From Maritimibacter sp. (lineage in GTDB: Bacteria; Pseudomonadota; Alphaproteobacteria; Rhodobacterales; Rhodobacteraceae), in the NCBI GenBank assembly GCA_011389895.1, contig JAABTN010000003.1, positions 62,001-126,000 of the forward strand: a stretch of 64,000 nt of DNA. Direction: 5' to 3'. The position numbers and the translations under genes were made by a program. Below, piece after piece: positions 25,837 through 36,905 of the stretch. Each line of letters opens with the position of its first letter. Positions within the stretch are counted from its first letter, which is position 1. The notes beneath the pieces were generated by a model that was not told the origin of the DNA, did no database searches, and saw only the letters and a list, made by a program, of their open reading frames with translations.

Positions 25837-26577
25837 ATGAAAAAACCCCTTCCCGCCAAACGTTACTGGATCATCGGAGCCTCTGAAGGGCTTGGACGCG
25901 CGCTCGCCCAGGCGTTGGATGCGCGCGGCGCTTCTCTCGTCGTGTCGGCGCGTAGCGCGGAGAGGTTGACCAGCCTTGTCGATGAGTTGCGGGATGCCAC
26001 CGCCGTGCCTGTCGATGTGACCGACCCGGTGTCTGTCGCCGCCGCCGCCGAGGCGGCGGGTGATTTTGACGGGATCGTCTATTCCGTCGGGGCCTATGAG
26101 CCGATGAAGGCCACCGAGTGGAACGGCGATGCGGCGCGGATGATGGTCGATACCAACATCACCGGCTGTCTCAATGTGCTGGGCGAGGTCGTGCCACGAT
26201 TCGTTGCGAACAACGCGGGCCATATCGCTTTGATCGGGTCCCTGTCGGGATTTCGCGGCCTGCCCGGTGCGGTCGGCTATGGCCTGTCGAAAGCCGCCGT
26301 GATGCATGTGGCCGAGAACCTTCGGATCGATCTGTCGAAAACCGATATCCTGGTGCAGCGCATGAACCCGGGCTTCATCGAGACGCGGCTGACCGAGAAG
26401 AACGCCTTCAAGATGCCCCAGCTCATGTCGCCGGACGAAGCGGCAGATCACGTGATGCGTGCGATCGACAAACGCCGGTTTTCTTACAGCTTTCCGCGCC
26501 CGTTTTCGTGGATGTTCACCTTGGGTCAGCATGTGCCGATCGCGTGGTTCCAAGGTTTGTTCAAAGGGCTTGTCTGA
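25837..26577 (+). CDS. Short-chain dehydrogenase/reductase
   Basis: 246 aa. The cofactor loop is IIGASEGLGRALAQAL (TGxxxGxG type). The catalytic Ser lies in IGSLSGFRG and the YxxxK pair in YGLSKAAV. The C-terminal RPFSWMFTLGQHVPIAWF is hydrophobic and may touch the membrane. It is 34 bases after the DUF1365 gene and is the last gene of the presumed RpoE-controlled operon. Substrate unknown. Confidence 0.85.
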   Translation: MKKPLPAKRYWIIGASEGLGRALAQALDARGASLVVSARSAERLTSLVDELRDATAVPVDVTDPVSVAAAAEAAGDFDGIVYSVGAYEPMKATEWNGDAARMMVDTNITGCLNVLGEVVPRFVANNAGHIALIGSLSGFRGLPGAVGYGLSKAAVMHVAENLRIDLSKTDILVQRMNPGFIETRLTEKNAFKMPQLMSPDEAADHVMRAIDKRRFSYSFPRPFSWMFTLGQHVPIAWFQGLFKGLV

Positions 26578-26580
26578 ACA

Positions 26581-26684
26581 GGCCGCGCCGGGCGCGGCCG
26601 GAGGGGCGCTGCCCCTCCGACGATGCATTTGCAGGCAAATGCATCGTTCCTCCCCGAGGTATTTTCAAAACGATGAAGGGGATC
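26581..26684 (-). repeat. REP-like intergenic element, copy 2 (33-bp core plus three hairpins)
   Basis: The 33-bp core at 26652-26684 is identical to the inverse of 12000-12032. On its far side stand three perfect hairpins: 9-bp arms at 26581-26599 (GGCCGCGCC/GGCGCGGCC), 8-bp arms at 26600-26618 (GGAGGGGC/GCCCCTCC) and 13-bp arms at 26620-26647 (ACGATGCATTTGC/GCAAATGCATCGT, 2-base loop). It fills the gap between two convergent genes, where it could end transcription from both sides. Confidence 0.75.
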
Positions 26685-27498
26685 AGGTAAGGGGAATGGT
26701 CATGGCGGCGATGACCGGGGCGGTGTCGGGTCGTTTCCCGCGCCACCAGTCATAGGCTTCGGCCGCCTGTTCGACCAGCATCCCCACCCCATCCGCGATT
26801 TCGACACCGGTAGTTTGGGCGTCGGACAGAAACGGGGTCAGGCCCTTGCCATAGACAAGGTCATAGGCGAGCGTGGCATCGTCGAACACCGATGCGGGCA
26901 GGGGCGGTTTACCGCCAGTGAGGCTGGTGGTCGTGGCGTTCAGGACAATATCGTATCCGCCGCGCGCGTCATCGAAACCGATCGCGTGGATCGTGCCCCG
27001 GTCACCAAGAAGGTCACGGATCGTTTCGGCTTTCGACGGCGTTCGGTTTGCGATGGTGATGCTTTCCACCCCGGCGGCGAGGAAAGGGGCCACGGCGCCC
27101 CGCGTCGCGCCACCGGCCCCGGCGAACAGCACGTGTTTTCCCGCCACCTCGTGGCCGAGGTTCGTGGTCACGTCGCGCAAGAGGCCGATGCCGTCGAAAT
27201 TCTCGGCGATGATGCGACCGGCTTCGAATTTCAGGCAATTTGAAGCCCCGCAGATTCGCGCCGCGTCGCGGGCTTCATCGGCCAGCTCAAAGGCCTCGAT
27301 CTTGAACGGTACGGTGACGTTTACGCCAAGGCCGCCGTCCCGTGCAAAGGCGCGGAGGGTTTCGGCGAAGCCGGTCAAGGGGGCTTCGATCGCCTCGTAG
27401 GACAGATCGTCACCGAATTGCCGGGCAAATTCCGTGTGGATGAAGGGCGACTTGGTGTGGCTCAGCGGATTGCCAAGCACGGCATACCGGGCGCTCAT
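26683..27498 (-). CDS. aroE: Shikimate dehydrogenase
   Basis: 271 aa. NADPH-dependent reduction of 3-dehydroshikimate to shikimate. [12 protein letters not shown] is the substrate loop with the paired Ser, NVTVPFK carries the catalytic Lys, [11 protein letters not shown] the catalytic Asp, and [11 protein letters not shown] plus [10 protein letters not shown] the NADP site. [17 protein letters not shown] is the usual C-terminal pattern. Its ATG overlaps the aroQ stop by 4 bp, giving an aroQ-aroE shikimate pair. The stop lies inside the edge of the REP-like core. Confidence 0.95.
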   Translation of the reverse strand: MSARYAVLGNPLSHTKSPFIHTEFARQFGDDLSYEAIEAPLTGFAETLRAFARDGGLGVNVTVPFKIEAFELADEARDAARICGASNCLKFEAGRIIAENFDGIGLLRDVTTNLGHEVAGKHVLFAGAGGATRGAVAPFLAAGVESITIANRTPSKAETIRDLLGDRGTIHAIGFDDARGGYDIVLNATTTSLTGGKPPLPASVFDDATLAYDLVYGKGLTPFLSDAQTTGVEIADGVGMLVEQAAEAYDWWRGKRPDTAPVIAAMTIPLT

Positions 27499-27932
27499 GC
27501 CAAAAGCGACGCCATGCGTCGGAGCGCCAGTTCATATCCTTCGACCCCAAGGCCCGCGATCACGCCATCGGCGCGCAGCGAGACATAGGAATGCTGGCGA
27601 AACGGTTCGCGTTTGTGGACGTTCGAGATATGCACCTCGATCACAGGCCCCTCGAAGGTGTTGAGCGCATCGAGGATGGCGACCGAGGTATGGGTATAGG
27701 CGGCGGGGTTGATGATGATCCCGTCCGCCGTATCGCGGGCGCGATGCACCGTCTCGACAATCTCGCCCTCGTGGTTCGATTGGAAAAACGCGGTGTCCAA
27801 CCCGAGGGTGCCACCCAGCGCGGCACAGGCCGTTTCGACCTGTGCCAGGGTGTCGGATCCGTAGACTTCCGGCTGACGTTTGCCCAGAAGGTTCAGGTTG
27901 GGACCGTTCAGAATATGGATCGTTTTTGCCAT
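27495..27932 (-). CDS. aroQ: 3-dehydroquinate dehydratase, type II
   Basis: 145 aa, usual size. [15 protein letters not shown] with [11 protein letters not shown] carries the active-site Tyr; [24 protein letters not shown] and VEVHISN-type [16 protein letters not shown] complete the type II signature. It removes water from 3-dehydroquinate, the step before AroE, which is encoded directly downstream with a 4-bp overlap. The ATG at 27932 gives MAKTIHIL; upstream codons in frame are Arg-rich and dissimilar. Confidence 0.95.
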   Translation of the reverse strand: MAKTIHILNGPNLNLLGKRQPEVYGSDTLAQVETACAALGGTLGLDTAFFQSNHEGEIVETVHRARDTADGIIINPAAYTHTSVAILDALNTFEGPVIEVHISNVHKREPFRQHSYVSLRADGVIAGLGVEGYELALRRMASLLA

Positions 27933-28026
27933 GCGCGCCGCCCTTCGTCTGGTCGGTCGCATAGCATGCAGGCCGGGCATCGCACAGGGCATTATGCGAA
28001 ATTCCCGCCGATCCGTGGCAGATCGG

Positions 28027-29010
28027 TCAGAGCCAGCGCCCGATCGCGATGAGGGTCACGGTGGGGGTTACGTTGTCATTCCCGGTGACATCGAAGCTCT
28101 CGACATCGACCGACCCCGCGCTTTGGGCGGAAATCGTGGCGATGGCGGGGGATGCCCCGACCACGGTGACCGAAACGGAATAGGCCGTGTTCACGAAGCT
28201 TTCGGGCAGGGTCCATGTTGTCGGCGCGCCGTTCGCGGTGGCCATGGCGGAGATCTCGCAGATGAGCGTGCCATCGGCGAATTTCGTGTAGCTGCCATTC
28301 GCGCCGCTTCCGGTTTCGATCACCGCGCTGTCGGGGCCGGGGGTTGGGGCGACCGGGCCGACCATGGTGTCGGTGGTGACAACGCCGATCCCGGCGCCGA
28401 GCGTCAGAACCTCGTCCCAAGTCGCGCCATCCGCGCTGACCTTGATCGAGAACATGTCGTTCCCAGCCAGACCCATCTCGGCCCGCCCTGACCAGTCGGA
28501 TTGAAACAGAAGCGATGCGGTTTCACCGGGGGCAGATTTGTTGATCTTGAGCTGATGGCCCGCCCCTTCATGGTTCAGAAGCGTCGCCGGGGCGCTGACC
28601 GACAGGCGGTTGGTGGCATCATGGGTGGCGTTGATGCCGACACCGTCGCGGTTGTCGAGGTCCATGTCCGCCGTGGCCGGGACCCAATCGGTGCCGTCGT
28701 GCACCATGACATCACGGGTGCCGGCCTGAGCGGCAAGCCACCCGGCGCGGGGCAGATGGAAACTCCAGGCGTTGTCGAACCAGACAGCAAGCGTGCCATC
28801 TTGGCCCGCCCAATCTCCGGTCGCCGAAACCCCGATGGCGTGGCAATCGCCGTTGTCCGGGTTTCCGGGCGGTGTCGTCGCGCCGAAACCGAGCACGGTG
28901 ATTTGCGCGAGCGCGTCGAGATATTTCAACGCTTCGTTGTGCGTTACATGTTTTTGCGATTGCGCAGGTTGTAAAAATGGAAGGGAAAGCCGGGGCGATT
29001 GCTGTGACAT
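28027..29010 (-). CDS. DUF2793 domain protein (phage-tail-like)
   Basis: 327 aa from the ATG at 29010 ([19 protein letters not shown]). [21 protein letters not shown] and a Gly/Asp-rich middle follow the DUF2793 pattern of alphaproteobacteria, found both in prophage tail regions and alone. The last 100 residues ([32 protein letters not shown]-like) look like a phage-tail or surface beta-structure domain. No other phage gene lies nearby, so it is either a domesticated tail protein or a surface protein. A 6-bp-arm hairpin (28008-28026) follows the stop without a T-tract. Confidence 0.7.
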   Translation of the reverse strand: MSQQSPRLSLPFLQPAQSQKHVTHNEALKYLDALAQITVLGFGATTPPGNPDNGDCHAIGVSATGDWAGQDGTLAVWFDNAWSFHLPRAGWLAAQAGTRDVMVHDGTDWVPATADMDLDNRDGVGINATHDATNRLSVSAPATLLNHEGAGHQLKINKSAPGETASLLFQSDWSGRAEMGLAGNDMFSIKVSADGATWDEVLTLGAGIGVVTTDTMVGPVAPTPGPDSAVIETGSGANGSYTKFADGTLICEISAMATANGAPTTWTLPESFVNTAYSVSVTVVGASPAIATISAQSAGSVDVESFDVTGNDNVTPTVTLIAIGRWL

Positions 29011-29132
29011 ATACGAAAATCCGCCGTTTTTGAGGGTTTCTTCTGAATTACTCCCCAAGCCTTTTTCGAAACCCCAAGGGAACAGGCTATTCATTCATAA
29101 CTGGTTAACCTTTTGGTATTAAACGACTATGT

Positions 29133-29155
29133 CCATTTCACGCTTCGTAAAATGG
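29133..29155. promoter_or_regulatory. Candidate TetR-family operator
   Basis: Interrupted palindrome with arms CCATTTNACG and CGTNAAATGG around a 3-bp centre; 9 of 10 arm pairs match. It lies about 100 bases upstream of the TetR gene in an AT-rich stretch, as expected for an autoregulatory site. Confidence 0.55.
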
Positions 29156-29253
29156 TAACTGCTATATCATTGATCCTAATAAATAAATTTGGCGGGGTAA
29201 GGAAAAGCCGCCTTGTGAGATGGTCTGTTTGGTCTACTTTAGGAGGTGAGAGG

Positions 29254-29964
29254 GTGCCTTGCACGAGAAAGAGAGCACTGGGCATGAAAGACCAACAACT
29301 GCGAAAATCGTGGAAACAGGACGCCGATGGCGTGAAGCGTGATATTCTTTCCGTCGCCATGGCGGAATTCGCCGAATCCGGTTTGGCCGGCGCTCGTATC
29401 GACGCGATCGCTGAGAAAACCAAGACGTCGAAGCGGATGATCTATTACTATTTCGGCGACAAGGAAGGTCTGTATATCGCGACGCTCGAAGCCATCTTCG
29501 AACGTGTCCTTCATGAAGAGGCCGAGCTTGATATCGACGGCATGATGCCCGAGCAGGCGCTGGCCAGCTTCGTGGAATTCGTGTTCGACCAGCACCGCAA
29601 TAACCCCGACCTGATCCGCGTGGTGATGAACGAGAACATCCTGCATGCGAAATACATGCAGAAATCCGAGATCATCGGGTCTCAGAACGTGACCCTCACG
29701 CGCAGGCTTGAGCGGATCATTGAACGGGGACAGGCGCAGGGCGTGTTTCGCGAAGGCATCGACCCCATGTTCATCTATTGGCAGATGCAGGCGCAGGCGT
29801 TCTACAACGTGTCGAACCGCCCAAGCTTTTCGACCAAGTTCAGCCCGAAGTTCTTTGACAAGGAAGGTCAGGCCTACTTGCGGGCGGAAATGGTGGATTC
29901 GATTTTGCGGTATGTCCGGGTTTGTGATGACGACGATCGGGCCAGGGACGGCACCACGCACTGA
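29254..29964 (+). CDS. TetR/AcrR-family regulator (YcdC/RutR-like C-terminal domain)
   Basis: 236 aa. The HTH is at about 25-70: GVKRDILSVAMAEFAESG, GARIDAIAEKTKTSKRMIYYYF, GDKEGLY. The C-terminal part (FVEFVFDQHRNNPDLIRVVMNENI) resembles the TetR_C_3 domain of RutR-type regulators. The GTG at 29254 is chosen because AGGAGG (29241-29246) lies 7 bases upstream; ATG 29284 is the alternative and has a poor site. The regulon is not evident; the racemase-like gene 198 bases downstream or the divergent DUF2793 gene are candidates. A palindrome upstream suggests autoregulation. Confidence 0.85.
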   Translation: MPCTRKRALGMKDQQLRKSWKQDADGVKRDILSVAMAEFAESGLAGARIDAIAEKTKTSKRMIYYYFGDKEGLYIATLEAIFERVLHEEAELDIDGMMPEQALASFVEFVFDQHRNNPDLIRVVMNENILHAKYMQKSEIIGSQNVTLTRRLERIIERGQAQGVFREGIDPMFIYWQMQAQAFYNVSNRPSFSTKFSPKFFDKEGQAYLRAEMVDSILRYVRVCDDDDRARDGTTH

Positions 29965-29981
29965 AACGACCTGCCCGCCCA

Positions 29982-30016
29982 AGGTGGCTTGATCCTGGTG
30001 TGATCCAAGCCAACCT
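29982..30016 (+). other. Imperfect inverted repeat after the TetR gene
   Basis: Arms AGGTGGCTTGATC and GATCCAAGCCAACCT pair with two irregularities across a 7-base loop. It lies 17 bases after the TetR stop and lacks a T-tract, so a terminator or mRNA 3' structure is possible. Confidence 0.4.
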
Positions 30017-30162
30017 GGTGTGGGGTATTCCCCCTGAAGATACATGTTTTGCGATCGCCGCATCGGGGTTGCCCGTGCGGTTGCGGGCCATGATACTGCG
30101 CAGAAAACAGTGGATCGTGACCGGTCGCGCATCGCCGCGTTGCGGGTTCGCAAGGAGGTCTG

Positions 30163-30882
30163 ATGCCTGACACCCGTCCTGACACCCGGCCAGAAGCGAA
30201 GGCCGCCCCCGGCGCGCCCCGCATCGCCCTGATCCACGCGCTTGAGGAATCGGTCCTGCCGATCCGCGACGCTTTCGTGCGGCTGTGGCCCGAGGCGGTG
30301 CGCGCGGATCTTCTGGATGCTTCGCTGTCGTCCGATCTGGCCGCCACCGGGACACTTGATCAGGCGATGATCGACCGGTTCCTGACCTTGGGGCGCTATG
30401 CGGCTTCGGGCACCGGCGCGTATGATACGCGCGCCGTTTTGTTCACATGTTCGGCCTTCGGTCCCGCCATTCAGGCGGTGAAAGAGGCGTTGCCAATCCC
30501 CGTCATGCGCCCGAACGAAGCCGCGTTTGACGAGGCGCTTTCAATCGGGCCGCGCATCGCGTTGGTCGTGACATTTGCGCCCTCGCTACCTGCGCTGAGC
30601 CGGGAGTTGTCCGAGATGGCCGAGGCACGCGGCCAGAGGGTCGAAATCACGCCGGTTCTGGCCGAAGATGCCCTGCCCGCGCTCAAGTCGGGCGATGGTA
30701 GGGGGCATGACGCGGCGGTGCTGCGGGCCTGCGCATCTCTTGGCCCGCAAGACGCCGTTGTTCTGGGCCAATTCAGCCTTGCACGCGCGGCGCAGGTTCT
30801 GAGGCCCGAAATCGCCTGCCCGGTGATCACCACGCCAGACAGCGCCGTGCGCGCCCTGCGCCAAAGGGTTCTCGCCGGCTAA
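30163..30882 (+). CDS. Aspartate/glutamate racemase-superfamily protein
   Basis: 239 aa, ATG with a strong AAGGAGGTCTG site. RIALIHALEESVLPI and VLFTCSAFGPAI fit the Asp/Glu/hydantoin racemase fold, the latter carrying the first catalytic Cys. The second half has DAVVLGQFSLA where two-Cys racemases have a Cys after LG, so only one catalytic Cys is visible. That pattern is seen in decarboxylase- or isomerase-type relatives, so racemase activity should not be assumed. It ends 21 bases from the convergent gyrB stop. Confidence 0.7.
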   Translation: MPDTRPDTRPEAKAAPGAPRIALIHALEESVLPIRDAFVRLWPEAVRADLLDASLSSDLAATGTLDQAMIDRFLTLGRYAASGTGAYDTRAVLFTCSAFGPAIQAVKEALPIPVMRPNEAAFDEALSIGPRIALVVTFAPSLPALSRELSEMAEARGQRVEITPVLAEDALPALKSGDGRGHDAAVLRACASLGPQDAVVLGQFSLARAAQVLRPEIACPVITTPDSAVRALRQRVLAG

Positions 30883-30903
30883 AACGCCGGTCGTGCGTCG
30901 AGA

Positions 30904-33339
<2,436 letters not shown>

Positions 33340-33468
33340 TTAATGCTTGTTTGTAGCTTTTCCGGGCAGCAATGTCACGCGGATGACACCATATTTTGGG
33401 GTTGGACGCGGCGTTGTTCACCAAGGGCTGTTCCGGGGCAAGACCCGGTCGTCAAAAGCGGGCGCCCG

Positions 33469-34089
33469 TCAGGTGAAGGGAATGATCGCCGCCACCACGA
33501 TAAGCAACAGACCGGCCGAGATATTGAGCCGCCTTAGCGCCACGGGTGATGTCAAAAGCCGCCTTAGCTTGTCGATGAAAACCGCGAAGACAATGTTGCC
33601 AAGAAGCGGAACCGCCATCGAAAGCGCAACGATGGACATGATGTCGGCCCGGGTCAAAGCGGTCAGGTCAAAAAACCCCGGCAACATGCCCATGTAGAAC
33701 AGGATCGCCTTCGGATTGGCGAGGATCACAACAACACCTGCCGCGAAACCCGCCCACATGCCCGGGCGCGTCAACCGGCTGTCCGCCGCGATGCTTTGGT
33801 CAGCCTTTCGGATGATGGACCAGCCGAGCCAGAGGAAAAAACCGCTCGCCACGATCTTGAGCACCACGGTGATGCCTTCGAATTCCGTCGCGATCCATGA
33901 CACGCCGAGGATGGCCAGAAGCGGCCAGAGCGCATCGCCAAAGGTCACGCCAAGCGCCAATGGCCACGCCGCGTGAAATCCGCCCGACATCGCCCGCGCC
34001 AAAAGCGCCATCCAGACCGGACCGGGCGTCAGGAACAGGACAAACAGCGCGAAGGCATAAAGCCCCAGCTCGCCGAACCCGATTGTCAC
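33469..34089 (-). CDS. LysE/RhtB-family amino-acid exporter
   Basis: 206 aa with about six hydrophobic segments (LYAFALFVLFLTPGPVWMALL; ALGVTFGDALWPLLAILG; AGFAAGVVVILANPKAILFYMG). The TPGP and NPKAILF motifs are standard for the family, which exports amino acids or related compounds across the inner membrane. Its GTG start overlaps the VOC gene stop by 4 bp (GTGA), so it is coupled to recF-VOC. Substrate unknown. Confidence 0.85.
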   Translation of the reverse strand: MTIGFGELGLYAFALFVLFLTPGPVWMALLARAMSGGFHAAWPLALGVTFGDALWPLLAILGVSWIATEFEGITVVLKIVASGFFLWLGWSIIRKADQSIAADSRLTRPGMWAGFAAGVVVILANPKAILFYMGMLPGFFDLTALTRADIMSIVALSMAVPLLGNIVFAVFIDKLRRLLTSPVALRRLNISAGLLLIVVAAIIPFT

Positions 34090-34502
34090 GCGATCAACCC
34101 GTCCTCATCGAGGGGCCAGAACGGGTTATGCGCAAACTCCCACAGATGACCGTCGGGATCGGCGACATAGGACGAATACCCGCCCCAATCGGTCTCGAAC
34201 GGTGGGCGCACCGCCTCTGCCCCCGCCGCGACCGCCTTTGCAAACATCGCGTCCACCTCGTCGGGCGAGTTGAAAGTCTGGGCCAGCGTCGCGGCCCCTG
34301 TCTTCAGGCTTGCGACCGGGCGCCCGGTTTCGCGCGCCAGCCCATCCAGCGTGAACAGGCCGAATTTCTGGCCCTTCATCGCGTAGAACACCGTTGGTCC
34401 AAGGTCTTCTTCCAGCACCCAACCAAGCGCCTCGTAATAGGCGCGCGCCCGCGCGGGGTCACGCACCCCGAGGGTAATCAATGTCACGCGATTCGTTTTC
34501 AT
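34086..34502 (-). CDS. VOC (glyoxalase/bleomycin-resistance) family protein
   Basis: 138 aa, one VOC unit pair: VTLITLGVRDPARARAYYEALGW at the start, and SSYVADPDGHLWEFAHNPFW near the end with the typical DPDGHLWE metal-ligand Glu. Members are metal-dependent lyases, dioxygenases or binding proteins, so the reaction cannot be named. It overlaps both the recF stop (4 bp) and the lysE-type gene (4 bp), making a coupled recF-VOC-exporter operon. Confidence 0.85.
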   Translation of the reverse strand: MKTNRVTLITLGVRDPARARAYYEALGWVLEEDLGPTVFYAMKGQKFGLFTLDGLARETGRPVASLKTGAATLAQTFNSPDEVDAMFAKAVAAGAEAVRPPFETDWGGYSSYVADPDGHLWEFAHNPFWPLDEDGLIA

Positions 34503-35614
34503 GGGCTCACCTCTTCGATCCGGCTCAGGCCGGCGTCATCCGTCACTTCGATATGCATGGCCCGATCCCCGAGCTCTGTAAACAGCTCGGGCCCGGTGCC
34601 GGTCATGAAGGCTTGTGCGCCCAACGATATGATTTCGTCATAAAGCGCGGCGCGCCGCCCCGCATCGAGATGGGCCGACACCTCGTCCAGAAGCAAAATG
34701 GGCGGGGCCCCGAAATCCTGCGCCAAAGCGCGCCCATGGGCGAGGATCAGCGACACCAAAAGCGCCTTTTGCTCGCCCGTGGAACATTCACGTGCGGACA
34801 TCTGTTTCTCGGCATAGACAGCGGCAAGATCGGCGCGGTGCGGCCCGGCCAATGTCCGGCCTGCCAACAGGTCGCGGGGCCGCCCCTCGGCAAAGGCCGC
34901 AGCCAATTCCGCTTCGCCTTCCGGCCCGGTTTCCGCCCCCTCGGCATGAAGAAGCTGCAATTCGGCGGCGGGAAAGGCCGTCTCGGCCTGCATCTGCGCC
35001 CCGGTGATCAAGGCAACAGTGCGCGCCCGGTTCGCCTGTATCGCACCCCCGGCCTTGGCCATCTGCGCTTCGAGCGCGCCGTACCAATGCGCATCGCGCT
35101 CTTGATCCTTGAGCAATCGGTTTCGCTCCCGCATCGCTTTTTCATAGGTCAGCACCGCCTGCGCATGTCCCGGCTCGAACGACATCGCCATGCGGTCAAG
35201 AAACTTCCGCCGGCCCTCGGCCCCTTCGACCCACAGCCGGTCCATCACCGGGACCAGCCATGTCATCCGCGCGATCCGGCCCAGCGCAACCTGTGCCGCC
35301 GGTTTACCATCTATGGTGACCTGCCGTGGGGTGCCGGGTTCCGCCCATGTCTCGACCTCGTGCACCTGGTGGAGCGATGTCAGAACGCCGGTCAATTTCC
35401 ATCCCAGCGCCTCGGGCCTGCGCGCCATTTCTTCTGCCGCCGCCCCGCGCAGCCCACGACCGGGCGACATGAGGCTCACGGCCTCGAGGATATTGGTCTT
35501 GCCGGCCCCGTTGGCCCCGAAGATGGCCACCGGACGCCCATCAAGGGAAAGCGCGGCGCGCCGGTGCGACCGGAAATGGCTCAGGGTAAGGGATTGCAGG
35601 TAGAGGCCGGTCAT
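34499..35614 (-). CDS. recF: DNA replication and repair protein RecF
   Basis: 371 aa. SMC-like ATPase that helps load RecA at gaps with RecO and RecR. Walker A is AIFGANGAGKTNILEAVS, the signature is ECSTGEQKALL, and Walker B is PILLLDEVSAHLD. The start MTGLYLQSLTLSHFRSH at 35614 is chosen because it follows GGGGGCGGG; ATG 35626 is the alternative. It is 67 bases after dnaN in the classic dnaA-dnaN-recF order. Confidence 0.95.
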   Translation of the reverse strand: MTGLYLQSLTLSHFRSHRRAALSLDGRPVAIFGANGAGKTNILEAVSLMSPGRGLRGAAAEEMARRPEALGWKLTGVLTSLHQVHEVETWAEPGTPRQVTIDGKPAAQVALGRIARMTWLVPVMDRLWVEGAEGRRKFLDRMAMSFEPGHAQAVLTYEKAMRERNRLLKDQERDAHWYGALEAQMAKAGGAIQANRARTVALITGAQMQAETAFPAAELQLLHAEGAETGPEGEAELAAAFAEGRPRDLLAGRTLAGPHRADLAAVYAEKQMSARECSTGEQKALLVSLILAHGRALAQDFGAPPILLLDEVSAHLDAGRRAALYDEIISLGAQAFMTGTGPELFTELGDRAMHIEVTDDAGLSRIEEVSP

Positions 35615-35681
35615 GCCCGCCCCCATTTCCGGTCTGAAAATATCCCTGCCGGAGGCAAGAAAGTTCCTGCGCCGTCCGAGG

Positions 35682-36800
35682 TCACACGCGCATCGGCATG
35701 ACGACATAGACGGCGGAGGTGTCGTTGCCTTCGCGCATCAGCGTCGGGTCGCCCGAGGAATTGAACATGAACACCGCGTTTTCCCGGTCCACCTGGCTTG
35801 CGATTTCGAGCAGGTACTTGGCGTTGAACCCGATCTCGAGCGGCTCGTCGCCATAGGCCACCGCAAGCTCTTCTTCGGCGGCCCCGGAATCGGGGGCATT
35901 CACCGACAGCGTCAGCTTGTCTTCAGACAGGGCGAGTTTCACGGCGCGGGAGCGTTCCGACGACACGGTCGCGACACGGTCCACGGCTTGGGCAAACTCG
36001 CTCGCGTCCACTTCCATCTTCTTGGTGTTGCCTTGCGGAATGACCCGCGTGTAATCGGGGAAGGTGCCGTCGATGACCTTTGACGTCAGGGTGATGTCGG
36101 GCGTGGCAAAGCGCACCTTGGTTTCCGACACGCTCACCGCGACCTCGGTATCGTCGTTTTCCAGAAGCTTGCGCAGCTCTCCAACGGTTTTGCGGGGCAC
36201 GATCACGCCGGGAAGGTTGTCGGCCCCGGCGGGAAGCTCGGCGTCGATCCGGGCGAGCCTGTGACCATCCGTCGCGACACAACGCAGCACCTTTCCACCC
36301 TCGGCGTCGGAGACATGCATGTAGACACCGTTGAGGTAATACCGGGTCTCTTCCGTCGAAATCGCGAACTTCGACTTGTCGAACAGCCGGCGCAGCACCG
36401 GGGCCTTGGCCGAGAAATTCGCCGTGTATTCGGACGAGGCCATGACCGGGAAATCTTCTTTCGGCAGCGTGGCGAGCGAAAAGTTGGATCGCCCCGCTTC
36501 GACCGTCAGCCGCCCGTTCGCGCTGTCATCGGTAAGCTGGACCATCGCGCCATCGGGCAGCTTGCGCACGATCTCGTGCAACATCACCGCGCTCACGGTC
36601 GTGGCACCGGCCCGTTCGACCATCGCCGCTGTCTTGTCCACCACCTCGATATCGAGGTCGGTTGCGCGAAAGCTGACCGTGTCGCCCTCGGCCTCGATCA
36701 AGACATTGGCGAGGATCGGGATCGTGTTGCGACGCTCCACAACGGACTGCGCCTGTCCCACGGCTTTGAGCAGCGTGGCGCGTTCAACGGAAATCTTCAT
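35682..36800 (-). CDS. dnaN: DNA polymerase III sliding clamp (beta subunit)
   Basis: 372 aa, normal length. Three clamp domains: MKISVERATLLKAVGQAQSV at the N-terminus, VIVPRKTVGELRKLL in the middle and NAKYLLEIASQVDRENAVF near the end, finishing with the typical YVVMPMRV. It holds DNA polymerases on the template and is the target of DnaE2 and other translesion enzymes. It follows dnaA with a 96-base stop-to-promoter gap containing a promoter candidate. Confidence 0.97.
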   Translation of the reverse strand: MKISVERATLLKAVGQAQSVVERRNTIPILANVLIEAEGDTVSFRATDLDIEVVDKTAAMVERAGATTVSAVMLHEIVRKLPDGAMVQLTDDSANGRLTVEAGRSNFSLATLPKEDFPVMASSEYTANFSAKAPVLRRLFDKSKFAISTEETRYYLNGVYMHVSDAEGGKVLRCVATDGHRLARIDAELPAGADNLPGVIVPRKTVGELRKLLENDDTEVAVSVSETKVRFATPDITLTSKVIDGTFPDYTRVIPQGNTKKMEVDASEFAQAVDRVATVSSERSRAVKLALSEDKLTLSVNAPDSGAAEEELAVAYGDEPLEIGFNAKYLLEIASQVDRENAVFMFNSSGDPTLMREGNDTSAVYVVMPMRV

Positions 36801-36830
36801 GTCCCACTCCTGACACCAATCGGGACGGTG

Positions 36831-36858
36831 ACCATACCCGGTCCACCGCCCGTCTCAA
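36831..36858 (-). promoter_or_regulatory. Candidate housekeeping promoter of dnaN
   Basis: Minus strand TTGAGA (36858-36853), 16-base spacer, TATGGT (36836-36831), 31 bases before the dnaN start. It would allow dnaN transcription independent of dnaA. Confidence 0.4.
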
Positions 36859-36905
36859 GGTTTTTTGGCACTTTCATTTGGAATGACCCGGGGGTCAAGG
36901 ACCGC

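Noticed and set aside
28027-29010. DUF2793 gene as part of a prophage
   Set aside because: No tail, capsid, integrase or lysis gene adjoins it; neighbours are aroQ and a TetR gene.
35630-35665. Possible degenerate copy of the REP-like core between recF and dnaN
   Set aside because: Only a short CTGAAAATATCCC-like resemblance, without hairpins beside it.
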